This document shows, one piece after another, positions 8,798 to 17,102 of a stretch of 64,000 bases of DNA (positions are counted from its first letter, which is position 1; each line of letters begins with the position of its first letter). Both the position numbers and the translations under genes were made by a program. This DNA comes from Olivibacter domesticus (GTDB lineage Bacteria; Bacteroidota; Bacteroidia; Sphingobacteriales; Sphingobacteriaceae). The DNA lies in NCBI RefSeq assembly GCF_900109575.1, contig NZ_FOAF01000008.1, positions 178,714 through 242,713 of the forward strand. The letters run 5' to 3'. The notes beneath the pieces are model-generated. The model had not been told where the DNA came from. It saw only the letters and a list, made by a program, of their open reading frames with translations, and ran no database searches.

Positions 8798-8813
8798 CCT
8801 AAATCGGTTTAGG
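8798..8813. promoter_or_regulatory. Candidate LacI operator in the sugar operon promoter
   Basis: CCTAAATCGGTTTAGG is a near-perfect 16-base palindrome with a CG centre (one mismatched pair), typical of LacI-family operators. It ends 5 bases before the -7 box, so a bound repressor would block RNA polymerase. The operon's third gene encodes a LacI-family regulator, suggesting autoregulation. Confidence 0.5.
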
Positions 8814-8818
8814 TTTAT

Positions 8819-8826
8819 TAGTTTTG
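8819..8826 (+). promoter_or_regulatory. Candidate promoter of the ROK-sugar porter-LacI operon
   Basis: TAGTTTTG matches TAnnTTTG, with TTTC 20 bases upstream in the -33 position (one mismatch to TTTG). The predicted leader is about 40 bases to the ATG at 8872. Confidence 0.45.
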
Positions 8827-8871
8827 ATTGCTAATAAATTATAAATGATAATTATATTATAGAATAACACG

Positions 8872-9780
8872 ATGCAGACAATCCCTAATCCGTTAAATGA
8901 AGAAGTTGTCATCGCGGCAGATATTGGCGGTTCCCACATTACGGTTGCGCCGGTAAATCTTTCGTCAGCCGAAATAGTTCATGAAAAACCATTCCGAACG
9001 CGTGTAAACAGTAAAGCATCGAAAGATGAAATTTTGAACACATGGCTAAATGCGCTGGAAACGGTTTTTTGCTCTTTGCCGCAGAGACCTACAAAACTTG
9101 CTTTAGCTATGCCAGGCCCTTTTGATTATGAGAAGGGTATTGCTTACATTCAAGGACTGGATAAATATGAAAGCTTGTATGGCGCAAATATTAAAGATGA
9201 ATTGGTAACTATATTAAATATTCCATCTAGTCATGTCTTATTTAGAAATGACGCAGAGGCCTTTTTGCATGGAGAAGTAGCTACAGGACTTGTCGATATT
9301 AGCGAACGTGTTCTAGGGTTAACCTTAGGTACGGGGATGGGAGCTGCTTTCAGTCACGAAGGAAAAACAGCAGATCTTAATTTAGGAAGCGAGCCTTATC
9401 AAACAAGTATTGCAGATGATTTTTTTACTACCCGCTGGTTCATAAAAAGATATAATGAATTAAGTGGAACAACAGTGGATGGTGTTGAAACGTTAACAAG
9501 AATGGCAGGGAATAATAAAATTGCCGACCTTATTTTTGAAGAATATGCTTATTGTTTGACAAGCTTTTTAGCTCCTTATATCAAAAGGGAAAAAGTAGAT
9601 ACGTTAGTTTTTGGTGGTAATATTTCAAAAGCACATCAATTATTTTTGCCTCAATTGAGTGCCATGTTAGCTGCTCAGGAAATTGTGCCAAAGGTTAAGT
9701 TAGCTTTACAGGGGGAACAATCTGCCATTATTGGAGCGGCTTTCTTATTTAAAGATTTAGAGCCAGTTAAACATAAATAA
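8872..9780 (+). CDS. ROK family sugar kinase
   Basis: 302 residues. ADIGGSH near residue 17 is the phosphate-1 ATP loop and LGLTLGTGMGAAF the second Gly-rich ROK element, so a sugar or amino sugar kinase is likely. The usual ROK zinc site (a CxCGxxGC-type motif after the conserved His) is absent; the region reads LNLGSEPYQTSIADDFF. This would make it a zinc-free member, and it could be a glucokinase, another hexose kinase or a sensor. Neighbours are a sugar porter 18 bases downstream and a LacI regulator, so it probably phosphorylates the imported sugar. Confidence 0.8.
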   Translation: MQTIPNPLNEEVVIAADIGGSHITVAPVNLSSAEIVHEKPFRTRVNSKASKDEILNTWLNALETVFCSLPQRPTKLALAMPGPFDYEKGIAYIQGLDKYESLYGANIKDELVTILNIPSSHVLFRNDAEAFLHGEVATGLVDISERVLGLTLGTGMGAAFSHEGKTADLNLGSEPYQTSIADDFFTTRWFIKRYNELSGTTVDGVETLTRMAGNNKIADLIFEEYAYCLTSFLAPYIKREKVDTLVFGGNISKAHQLFLPQLSAMLAAQEIVPKVKLALQGEQSAIIGAAFLFKDLEPVKHK

Positions 9781-9798
9781 CCATTTATTAATTGAATT

Positions 9799-11121
9799 AT
9801 GATAACATATCCAACACGTATTGCACTCATCGCAGCCCTTGGAGGGTTCCTTTTTGGTTTTGAAACAGCCGTTATATCGGGAGCAGAGCGAACAATTCAA
9901 GATTTTTGGAACTTAGATGCCTTTTGGCTGGGCTTTACGGTTGCTGCCAGCTTAATCGGAACGGTACTCGGTTCATTAATCATTGGATCTCCTGCGCAAC
10001 ATTATGGTAGAAAGAAGGTTCTATTAGTAATTGCGCTGTTTTATCTGCTATCAGCGGTGGGTTGCGCAGTCGTGCAACAATGGTTGCTTTTTGTGATATT
10101 TCGGTTTTTAGGTGGAGTAGCAGTAGGCGCTTCTTCCGTTGTAGGCCCCATGTATATTGCAGAGATATCTCCCGCAAAAAGCAGGGGGCGTTTAGCTGGT
10201 ATGTTTCAACTTAATATCGTTGCAGGTATCCTCATTGCTTATTTGACTAATTATTTATTGTCGGGGTATGGCGGTGATGACTCTTGGCGCTACATGCTTG
10301 GTATAATGGCGCTGCCGGCAATAGTGTTTTTTATATTATTGCAGTTTATTCCAGAAAGCCCACGTTGGTTGGTCTTGAATGGTAAAGATAAGGAAGCGGA
10401 AGTTGTTTTTGAACGACTGGGAGAGCCTGGCGCTGCAACATTGATTAAGGAAGAACATGCATTGGCAGCGGCTGGAGTGAAGGAGCGTCTGTTCAATGGC
10501 GAGTATAATAAGCCTATTTTCTATGCAATTTTATTGGCTATGTTTAATCAGCTTTCTGGTATAAATGCCATTTTATATTATGCGCCAAGAATATTTGAAA
10601 TGGCTGGGTTTAATAAGGCAGATGCGTTTCAACAGTCTGTATATATTGGGCTCGCCAATTTTCTTTTTACAGCGATAGCAATGACTGTTATAGATAAATT
10701 CGGACGTAAACGTCTACTATTAACGGGCGCAGCTGGAATGGTGGTGTTCTTGACTCTTACAGCTATTTCATTTAGTAACCCTCATCAGGCAGATCAAACA
10801 GTAATTTTTTATTTAATTGGCTTTATTGCTTTTTTTGCGTTTTCACAAGGTGCTGTCATTTGGGTGTTTATTTCAGAAATATTTCCAAATTCAGTACGCT
10901 CACAGGGCGGTTCATTAGGAAGTTTTACCCATTGGATTATGGCAGCGATTATCTCTTGGTTGTTTCCAATCATTGTAGAAGGTAGTGAGCGAGGGGGCTT
11001 TTACTCTTTTATTTTTTATGGAATAATGATGTTAATCTCCTTCTTATTTATATGGAAAGTGATGCCCGAAACCAAGGGAAAAAGTCTTGAGCAGATACAA
11101 AAAGAATTAGGTATTAAATAA
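9799..11121 (+). CDS. Sugar porter family MFS transporter
   Basis: 440 residues with 12 predicted membrane helices. Family signatures are all present: GGFLFGFETAVISGA in helix 1, GRKKVL after helix 2, PESPRWL at the end of helix 6, QLSGINAILYYAP in helix 7, DKFGRKRLL in the second half and PETKGKSLEQI at the C-terminus. These identify the SP family of proton-coupled sugar symporters (xylose, glucose, arabinose or myo-inositol type); the substrate is not settled. It lies between the ROK kinase and the LacI regulator in one operon, consistent with uptake followed by phosphorylation. Confidence 0.92.
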   Translation: MITYPTRIALIAALGGFLFGFETAVISGAERTIQDFWNLDAFWLGFTVAASLIGTVLGSLIIGSPAQHYGRKKVLLVIALFYLLSAVGCAVVQQWLLFVIFRFLGGVAVGASSVVGPMYIAEISPAKSRGRLAGMFQLNIVAGILIAYLTNYLLSGYGGDDSWRYMLGIMALPAIVFFILLQFIPESPRWLVLNGKDKEAEVVFERLGEPGAATLIKEEHALAAAGVKERLFNGEYNKPIFYAILLAMFNQLSGINAILYYAPRIFEMAGFNKADAFQQSVYIGLANFLFTAIAMTVIDKFGRKRLLLTGAAGMVVFLTLTAISFSNPHQADQTVIFYLIGFIAFFAFSQGAVIWVFISEIFPNSVRSQGGSLGSFTHWIMAAIISWLFPIIVEGSERGGFYSFIFYGIMMLISFLFIWKVMPETKGKSLEQIQKELGIK

Positions 11122-11147
11122 AGCGCTTCATTTTGTTTAACTAATTA

Positions 11148-12185
11148 ATGGCAAAAAAGAAAATAACTATTGGAGACATCGCAAAAGCTTTAGGTGTCTC
11201 CAAAACAACTGTTTCTTTTGTGTTGAACGGCAAGGCACGCAAAATCCAAATTAGCCAGGAACTCGAAAAACGTGTACTTGATTATATTCAACAAGTAGGT
11301 TATATACCGAATCAATATGCGCAAGGTTTACGAAGTGGTAAGACCAGAATAATAGGCATGTTAGTGGAGGATATTTCAGACTCTTTTTTTTCGGCTATTG
11401 CTCGCCAAATAGAAGAGAAAGCATATAAAATGGGTTACAAGATCGTTTACAGTAGTACCGAAAATAATACAGAAAAAGCCAAAGAAATGCTGGAGGTTTA
11501 CAAAAATAGCAGAGTAGATGGCTACATTATTGCACCACCACCAGCCATAGAGAACGAGATTAACGAGTTGATCAAAGATGGATTTCCTGTTGTATTATTT
11601 GATCGAACCCTTCCCGGCTTATATACGGACAATATAATAGTCGATAATTTTAATAGCGTATACGAAGCCATGACGCATTTTGTATCAAATGGTTTTAAAA
11701 ATATCGCTTTTATCACCTTATCTTCTGATCAAGTACAAATGTTGGAACGTGAGCGAGGTTATCTTCAGACGATGTCTGAAATAGGAGCACCCTATATCAT
11801 TAAACGGATTAAATACCATGATGATAAATTACATAGTATCCAGGAAATAGAAACCTTTTTAACTTCTCATAGGCATATAGATGCTGTCTTTTTCGCTACA
11901 AACTATATAGCAGAAAATGGCTTAGAGGCTATTCGGAATTTGAAATTAACTATTCCTGACGATTTGGGAGTAATTGTTTTTGATGATAATAATATGTTTA
12001 GATTATTTAGTCCTTCTATCACCGCCATTTCCCAACCTATTAATGAAATTGCCAGTAATTCTATCTCGCTAATTTTGGATAAACTCACAAATAAATTAGC
12101 TAGTCACGATCAATCAGTAAACATCATTTTGAAAAACACGCTAGTGATAAGAGAATCTTCCCAAAAAAAGCAAAGAACTAAATAA
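11148..12185 (+). CDS. LacI family transcriptional regulator
   Basis: 345 residues. The N-terminal helix-turn-helix ITIGDIAKALGVSKTTVSFVLNG and the hinge helix region (NQYAQGLRSGKT) are classic LacI; the rest is a periplasmic-binding-protein-like sensor domain beginning IIGMLVEDISDSFFSAIAR. It is encoded 26 bases after the sugar porter. The palindrome overlapping the operon promoter at 8798-8813 is the natural candidate operator, so it probably represses this operon until the sugar is present. A second CG-centred palindrome at 1113-1125 could place the GMC dehydrogenase under the same control. Confidence 0.92.
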   Translation: MAKKKITIGDIAKALGVSKTTVSFVLNGKARKIQISQELEKRVLDYIQQVGYIPNQYAQGLRSGKTRIIGMLVEDISDSFFSAIARQIEEKAYKMGYKIVYSSTENNTEKAKEMLEVYKNSRVDGYIIAPPPAIENEINELIKDGFPVVLFDRTLPGLYTDNIIVDNFNSVYEAMTHFVSNGFKNIAFITLSSDQVQMLERERGYLQTMSEIGAPYIIKRIKYHDDKLHSIQEIETFLTSHRHIDAVFFATNYIAENGLEAIRNLKLTIPDDLGVIVFDDNNMFRLFSPSITAISQPINEIASNSISLILDKLTNKLASHDQSVNIILKNTLVIRESSQKKQRTK

Positions 12186-12270
12186 ATTATGCGGAAATTA
12201 ATATATCCTCGATTCGTTTGTTTTCGTAAAAAAATATTTTTTTTTGTAAAAAAGCAATACAATATCTTTC

Positions 12271-12891
12271 ATGAAAAAAACGAATTTACTCGCAATCCTA
12301 CTGATAGGAACAATTTTTAATACGAAGGCACAGACAAAAGCTGTTATGAAGTGGTTTAATGAACCAAAGGTTTGGTCTAATGAGGAAAATCGTATTTCAT
12401 TTACTGTTGAACCGAATACGGATTTTTGGCAAATAACCCATTATGGTTTTAAACGAGATAACGGCCCTTTTTACTTTGCTGAACAAAATGGTGATTTTAA
12501 AGCAAGTGTTAAGGTTACCGGCGCGTATACTGAATTATTTCATCAAGCTGGTTTAATGATTAGAACAGATGAAAAAAACTGGATCAAAACCGGTATTGAA
12601 TATGTGGATGGGGTGCAAAATGTAAGTGCGGTTGTGACACGTGAGGTATCTGACTGGTCTGTAGTACCGCGCGATGATAGCCCCAAAAGCATTTGGATTA
12701 CCTTGTTACGAAAAGGTGATTATGTGCAGATAGAATACTCTTTTGATAACAAGGATTTTAAAATGCTTCGTTTAGCCTACTTTAAACAAGGAGGAAAGGT
12801 TCAAATAGGACCTGTTGCTGCTGCACCTGGTAAGAAGCCTTTTAATGTAATTTTTGAAGATTTTAAAATTGAATCAATAAAGGATCAATAA
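12271..12891 (+). CDS. Secreted DUF1349 protein (concanavalin-like fold)
   Basis: 206 residues with a signal peptide (MKKTNLLAILLIGTIFNTKAQ). The mature part fits DUF1349, a concanavalin A-like lectin/glucanase fold family, with WQITHYGFKRDNGPFYFAEQNGDF, the LFHQAGLMIRTDEKNWIKTGIEY core and the VQIGPVAAAPG region near the end. Members often sit in sugar-use gene sets and may bind carbohydrate or act as an epimerase/hydrolase accessory; activity is not established. It follows the LacI gene by 85 bases and may be the last gene of the sugar operon. Confidence 0.78.
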   Translation: MKKTNLLAILLIGTIFNTKAQTKAVMKWFNEPKVWSNEENRISFTVEPNTDFWQITHYGFKRDNGPFYFAEQNGDFKASVKVTGAYTELFHQAGLMIRTDEKNWIKTGIEYVDGVQNVSAVVTREVSDWSVVPRDDSPKSIWITLLRKGDYVQIEYSFDNKDFKMLRLAYFKQGGKVQIGPVAAAPGKKPFNVIFEDFKIESIKDQ

Positions 12892-12935
12892 CTGAGTGGA
12901 ACACCTTAATTGATAAACGATTTGATTTATAAGTG

Positions 12936-12982
12936 CAACAATGGGTGATAGGCTAATTTATATGCTAAAAAACCCATTGTTG
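12936..12982. terminator. Hairpin terminator between convergent genes
   Basis: CAACAATGGGT (12936-12946) is the exact reverse complement of 12972-12982, an 11-bp stem with a 25-base loop. It lies between the DUF1349 stop and the convergent acyltransferase stop at 13008. Confidence 0.6.
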
Positions 12983-13007
12983 TTTCGTTCCCACCCAAAT
13001 TTACACG

Positions 13008-13967
13008 CTACTTCGTCGGCGGTCGGTCGAAATCTTTAAAAGCGTCGTACGTTTGAATATATCTGTTCTTTTTCGCTTCGTAGATATCGTCTAATGTTAG
13101 TAAAATTCCCGTTTCTTCTACTTTACCAAATTCATCATTCGCCGCTGTCCCGAGGGTTTTCATGGTGGCACTTAAATTCATATAAGAATTAATTAAAGGG
13201 GGTATGTTTTCTCCTTTATTCCGTACCCACCAGTTAAGTGTGTGATAACCTTCTTTATAGGTCAGATCTTTCCACATCGCATCATAAGGTGCCAACTCCT
13301 CTTGGCTGATGAGTGGTTCGATAGGCACTACTAATCCAATGTCGTCTGGGAAATAATGATGCATAAATGAAAGAAGCATGTTCCTGGCCTCCATATTATA
13401 ACTGGGATACATAGTTACCTTCCCGAAAAGATATTTTATATCAGGATTCATCGCCACTATTGCCCCTAAGCCATCCCATAAATTATCTAAAGAATAAATG
13501 CCCTTTCGAGCCGAATCATTTGTTCCTTGATACTTTGGCTGTACAAATGAGCGGCCAAGTTCTAAGGTATGGGGGAGGTACTCTTTCTGAAATGTTTTAG
13601 ATATGTTGAATAAGTGAGTTGTTGCGGTTAGCACTTCGCCTTGTTCATTTCGTTCGGCATCAATACATTTCAATAAGCGATACCCTGCAATGATTTCCCG
13701 CGCCTCAGGATCCCACACAATTAACTGACTATATGGATGAGTAGAGGTGTCAAATTCATCTATATCTACTTCTTTACCCGTGCCACCACCAGCCTCCCTG
13801 AAAGTTAATTCCCTTAAACGTCCAATCTCTAACATCACATTCGGGGCCTCCTTATGAGTAATTAGATATATATGATTTTCATTCTTACTAGTATGCCGTA
13901 TAAACCTGCTCGGAGTCAGTTCGTCCTGAATGAGTTGAGGGTCAACGGCTGGTATCAATTCTGTCAT
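13008..13967 (-). CDS. glsB: GNAT-type N-acyltransferase, probable glycine-lipid synthase subunit GlsB
   Basis: 319 residues. The N-terminal half is an OlsB/hemolysin-like acyltransferase fold: EIGRLRELTFREAGGGTG, then the core IVWDPEAREIIAGYRLL, then LELGRSFVQPKYQG. In Bacteroides the homologous protein N-acylates glycine with a 3-hydroxy fatty acid, making lyso-glycine lipid, and works with a PlsC-type O-acyltransferase. Such an O-acyltransferase is encoded 253 bases upstream on the same strand here, which strengthens the call. Ornithine as the acceptor cannot be excluded. The product would be a phosphorus-free membrane lipid. Confidence 0.75.
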   Translation of the reverse strand: MTELIPAVDPQLIQDELTPSRFIRHTSKNENHIYLITHKEAPNVMLEIGRLRELTFREAGGGTGKEVDIDEFDTSTHPYSQLIVWDPEAREIIAGYRLLKCIDAERNEQGEVLTATTHLFNISKTFQKEYLPHTLELGRSFVQPKYQGTNDSARKGIYSLDNLWDGLGAIVAMNPDIKYLFGKVTMYPSYNMEARNMLLSFMHHYFPDDIGLVVPIEPLISQEELAPYDAMWKDLTYKEGYHTLNWWVRNKGENIPPLINSYMNLSATMKTLGTAANDEFGKVEETGILLTLDDIYEAKKNRYIQTYDAFKDFDRPPTK

Positions 13968-14220
13968 ACTATTTGATCGTACTTTTTCTTTTTTTTATCT
14001 TAAAACCCCGTTAATTTATTAAACGTTGTTTTTCTTTTAAACATAACAATTTGAAACATAGTAAAAGAAGATTTATTTGTTTAAAATAAAAAATTTCTTA
14101 CTGACTTAATTTTATGTTGCTACAAGTAAATTATTCTATTAAAATGATGACTTTGGTGATATCAAAAAATCTAACGATTTTTGAGAAAATATCCGTCTAC
14201 ATTTCCCGAACATTCTGCAA

Positions 14221-15066
14221 TTATTTTTTTTCTGTTTCATAAACGCGCGCCCTTACATAATCTGCCCATTGTTGTTGCGTTTTGCTATCGTCAAAGGTAG
14301 TATAAGGTATCGGTTTATGAAAGGTTACAGTGATAGATTTGCCCCGTTGGTTAAACATTTCATCTGCTAGATAAAACATTTCGACATTCGCACGAATACC
14401 GAGCATGTTTCTAATTTTGGAAAGGTTATAGAAAAAATTAGAATTTCTACCACCTATATGTACGGGTATTACATCTCTTTTATATTTAATTGCCTTCGAT
14501 ATAAAGCTTTTTCTCCATTCTAAATCTGCAATGATTCCACGGGAAAGTTTTCGAGATACGAGCCCAGCCGGGAAAACTAATGTCGCTTCTTCCGAGGCAT
14601 ATGCCTCATCAATAAGCTTCATAAACTTTCTTGGATTGCTGCCATGTTTGTTGACCGGGAGAAATAGGGGATGAAAATTTTCGATATTTAAGAGCACATC
14701 ATTTACTAAAAATTTCATATCGCTTCTTACCATACCTACGGCTTTCAAAAAAGCGATCCCATCAAGGCCGCCCAAAGGGTGGTTTGCCGCTAATATACAA
14801 CCACCAGTTGGTGGAACATATTCAATTCCCTTGACGATGACTTTGGTATCCAATTGATCAAGGCCTCCACGAACAAAATCTAGTCCATGTAAATGACCAA
14901 TTGCATTCATTATCTCGTTAATGTCATCTTCATGAGCGATTCTTTTTATATAGCGCATCACAAAGCCCGGCATCCATTTGGCAAGTGTTTTGTTCTTACC
15001 ACTGATGACCTTTTTTATATCTATATACTTTTCCTTTGAATCTAAATCCATCATATAATCTCTCAT
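14221..15066 (-). CDS. glsA: PlsC-type O-acyltransferase, probable glycine-lipid synthase subunit GlsA
   Basis: 281 residues. The acyltransferase block starts at GGCILAANHPLGGLDGIAF. The catalytic motif is H-x5-D (HPLGGLD) instead of the usual PlsC H-x4-D, a feature I associate with this Bacteroidota branch. FPAGLVSRK is the EGTRS-like second motif, followed by VIPVHIGGRNSNFFYNL. The enzyme should add the second, ester-linked acyl chain to a lyso amino-acid lipid made by GlsB, whose gene follows on the same strand. An in-frame ATG a few codons in (MMDLDSK) could also be the start. Confidence 0.75.
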   Translation of the reverse strand: MRDYMMDLDSKEKYIDIKKVISGKNKTLAKWMPGFVMRYIKRIAHEDDINEIMNAIGHLHGLDFVRGGLDQLDTKVIVKGIEYVPPTGGCILAANHPLGGLDGIAFLKAVGMVRSDMKFLVNDVLLNIENFHPLFLPVNKHGSNPRKFMKLIDEAYASEEATLVFPAGLVSRKLSRGIIADLEWRKSFISKAIKYKRDVIPVHIGGRNSNFFYNLSKIRNMLGIRANVEMFYLADEMFNQRGKSITVTFHKPIPYTTFDDSKTQQQWADYVRARVYETEKK

Positions 15067-15121
15067 TTTACTGAAAGAGGAACGAATCTATAGATAAATT
15101 TTTAATTGAGGTATTTTCTAG

Positions 15122-15129
15122 CAAAAATA
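15122..15129 (-). promoter_or_regulatory. Candidate -7 box for glsA
   Basis: The minus strand reads TATTTTTG, matching TAnnTTTG, about 55 bases before the glsA start. The -33 region is poor. Confidence 0.35.
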
Positions 15130-15238
15130 AATGCGTTTTAGTGGTAATTGATACATATTTTTTACTTTAGTACTGACATTTCTTGTCTGATGGGAGAATG
15201 TATTTGACCAAAATTATTGACTAAATTTATAAAATCTA

Positions 15239-16426
15239 ATGCTTAAGCCAACTCGAATACTTTCCATTGACATAATGCGTGGATTAACGCTGTTTCTAAT
15301 GCTTTTTGTGAATGACTTATATGAACTTGGAGTACCCAAATGGCTCGTACATACCAAAGCAGAAACAGACGGAATGGGTTTGGCCGACTGGGTATTCCCA
15401 GGATTTCTATTTATGGTAGGGATGTCTGTTCCATATGCCATCGCGTCTCGGAAGAAAAGCGGCCAACAGAAAATGCAGATTTTTGGACATATTATAACGC
15501 GCACGCTGAGCTTGCTGCTTATTGGCATTTTAATACTTAATATTGGTCGAATTAATGCTGATCTAAGTGGAATAGACCGAAATGTTTGGGCAATACTCTT
15601 ATACGTTTCTATCTTTTTGATATGGAATATGTACCCAGATAAACCCTCATTAAAAACATTATTCTTAATTATTAGAGTTATAGGAATAGCAGGACTCCTT
15701 CTTTTAAGCTTCATATTCAGAAGTGGGGACCCCCAACATGTTTCTTGGATGGAGGTAGGTTGGTGGGGCATATTAGGTTTGATAGGCTGGGGGTATTTTG
15801 TTGCGGCGACGGCTTGTTTAATTTTAAATGCAAGAATAGGGTTAATTGCGATTCTTTGGGGAGTGTTTGTCATTTTAAATATCCTTGCACAAGTCGATTT
15901 GCTGGGATTGTTTGCTTTTTTAAGACCCGTATTCGGTGTGATACTCGATGGAAATATACCTTCCATTGTGCTGGCAGGATCACTAATAGGTTTAATGTTG
16001 AGTCAAAAAGATTCGAGCAGTCAAAAAATAATATTAGTGGTTACTAGTTTTGGAATAGCATGTTTACTAATGGGGTTGGTATTACATAAGTGGTTTATTA
16101 TCTCTAAAATTCAAGGTACCCCCAGCTGGGCTATGATTTGTAATGGCGTGAGCATGCTTGTTTATGCTTTGCTTTATTTCATTGTGGATGTTAAAGGAAA
16201 AAGCAACTGGGCGTGGATGTTCCAAGCTGCCGGAAAAAACTCGCTCACTACATACTTAGCTCCCGATGTTATCTATTTTATTTGTTGGGGGTGGAGTATA
16301 CCACTTTTCTTTTATAAACAAGAGGTAAGCATGGTTTTGGCTGTTTCGGGTTCGATAGGTTGGGCAGTGGCAATGATGCTGTTTTCTATAGGACTCTCAA
16401 AGATCCACATCCGATTAAGACTTTAA
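15239..16426 (+). CDS. DUF5009 / heparan-alpha-glucosaminide acetyltransferase-like membrane protein
   Basis: 395 residues with about 11 predicted membrane helices. The N-terminal signature RILSIDIMRGLTLFLMLFVND and ADWVFPGFLFMVGMSVPYA are typical of the NagX/HGSNAT-like family. Human HGSNAT transfers acetyl from cytosolic acetyl-CoA to glucosamine across the membrane; bacterial members lie in amino-sugar and glycan gene sets but are mostly uncharacterised. There is no sugar-catabolic partner alongside here, as it stands alone between the divergent glsA gene and the iron uptake unit. A role in modifying an envelope or imported glycan is inference. Confidence 0.8.
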   Translation: MLKPTRILSIDIMRGLTLFLMLFVNDLYELGVPKWLVHTKAETDGMGLADWVFPGFLFMVGMSVPYAIASRKKSGQQKMQIFGHIITRTLSLLLIGILILNIGRINADLSGIDRNVWAILLYVSIFLIWNMYPDKPSLKTLFLIIRVIGIAGLLLLSFIFRSGDPQHVSWMEVGWWGILGLIGWGYFVAATACLILNARIGLIAILWGVFVILNILAQVDLLGLFAFLRPVFGVILDGNIPSIVLAGSLIGLMLSQKDSSSQKIILVVTSFGIACLLMGLVLHKWFIISKIQGTPSWAMICNGVSMLVYALLYFIVDVKGKSNWAWMFQAAGKNSLTTYLAPDVIYFICWGWSIPLFFYKQEVSMVLAVSGSIGWAVAMMLFSIGLSKIHIRLRL

Positions 16427-16474
16427 ATAGAAGAAGCCAAACAATAGAAGGGTCAAGTTAAAATATGATTTCGC

Positions 16475-16505
16475 TTTTAAGAGCGGTATTAAAATAATAC
16501 CTTTG
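16475..16505 (+). promoter_or_regulatory. Promoter of the iron uptake unit
   Basis: TTTT (16475-16478), a 19-base spacer and TACCTTTG (16498-16505) fit the Bacteroidota TTTG-N19-TAnnTTTG pattern with one mismatch. It lies 22 bases before the TTG start of the small Cys-motif protein. Confidence 0.5.
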
Positions 16506-16527
16506 CAGCCGTTAATACACACAAAAG

Positions 16528-16911
16528 TTGAAAAGATCGGTTTGTTTTTTTATACTTCTGACAATGACGATACAGTCCTTTAATAAGCTAGGTGTAATCC
16601 TTGCTTTTAAACTTAATCAGGATTACATCGCTACTGCTTTATGTGAAAATAAGGATAAACCGGAAATGCATTGTAACGGTCGATGCGTGCTTGCAAAAAA
16701 ACTTAAACAGGCAGAACAGAACGAGGAGAAGCAACGACTTGAAATCCAGAAAAAGGCCAATGTGTTGTTTTTTTACAAAATGAATCGACTTGAGTTCAGT
16801 GAATCATTAATTGACACAACTCGTCCAAATTTTAACGCTTTTTACCTTAGCTTTAAAACCGCTGTTTTTATTAACGACATCTTTAAACCACCCCGGAATT
16901 TATTCGTTTAA
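16528..16911 (+). CDS. Small exported protein with CENKDKPEMHCNGRC motif
   Basis: 127 residues from a TTG start; an internal ATG at 16564 is the alternative. The N-terminus is hydrophobic (signal or anchor). A conserved-looking block LCENKDKPEMHCNGRCVLAKKLKQ, with three closely spaced Cys and one His, is followed by a charged helix and a neutral tail. I recognise this pattern from Bacteroidota proteins next to TonB receptor and PepSY genes, but no function is known to me. The Cys/His cluster suggests metal or haem binding. TTG is preferred because it keeps the signal sequence and fits the promoter. A 191-base gap separates it from the TonB receptor. Confidence 0.65.
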   Translation: MKRSVCFFILLTMTIQSFNKLGVILAFKLNQDYIATALCENKDKPEMHCNGRCVLAKKLKQAEQNEEKQRLEIQKKANVLFFYKMNRLEFSESLIDTTRPNFNAFYLSFKTAVFINDIFKPPRNLFV

Positions 16912-17102
16912 ATTTTCCCATCGTTTTAAATATATCAGCTGAATTGCGTGCCTTGCGTATGCTGTTCGATGGTAGATTTTGATGTGAAAAGTCCCAGTCA
17001 ATCCGACTTGAACAGCGTCTAAAATCGTATTGCATAAAAATGAAATATCACCGCAGGCAAAAGTGAAGGCGGTGGGCGTTCATTAACAATCTTATTTTTT
17101 AA

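Larger units (their letters stand above)
8514..8871. other. Divergent intergenic region
   Basis: The 358 bases separate the oxidoreductase operon from the sugar operon and hold no gene. They contain a minus-strand -7 box at 8626-8633, and a palindromic operator-like site at 8798-8813 next to a plus-strand -7 box at 8819-8826. Confidence 0.6.

Noticed and set aside
15214..15966. 250-codon open frame on the minus strand
   Set aside because: It is fully antisense to the DUF5009 membrane protein gene, whose family signature is clear. The translated sequence has no recognisable domain.
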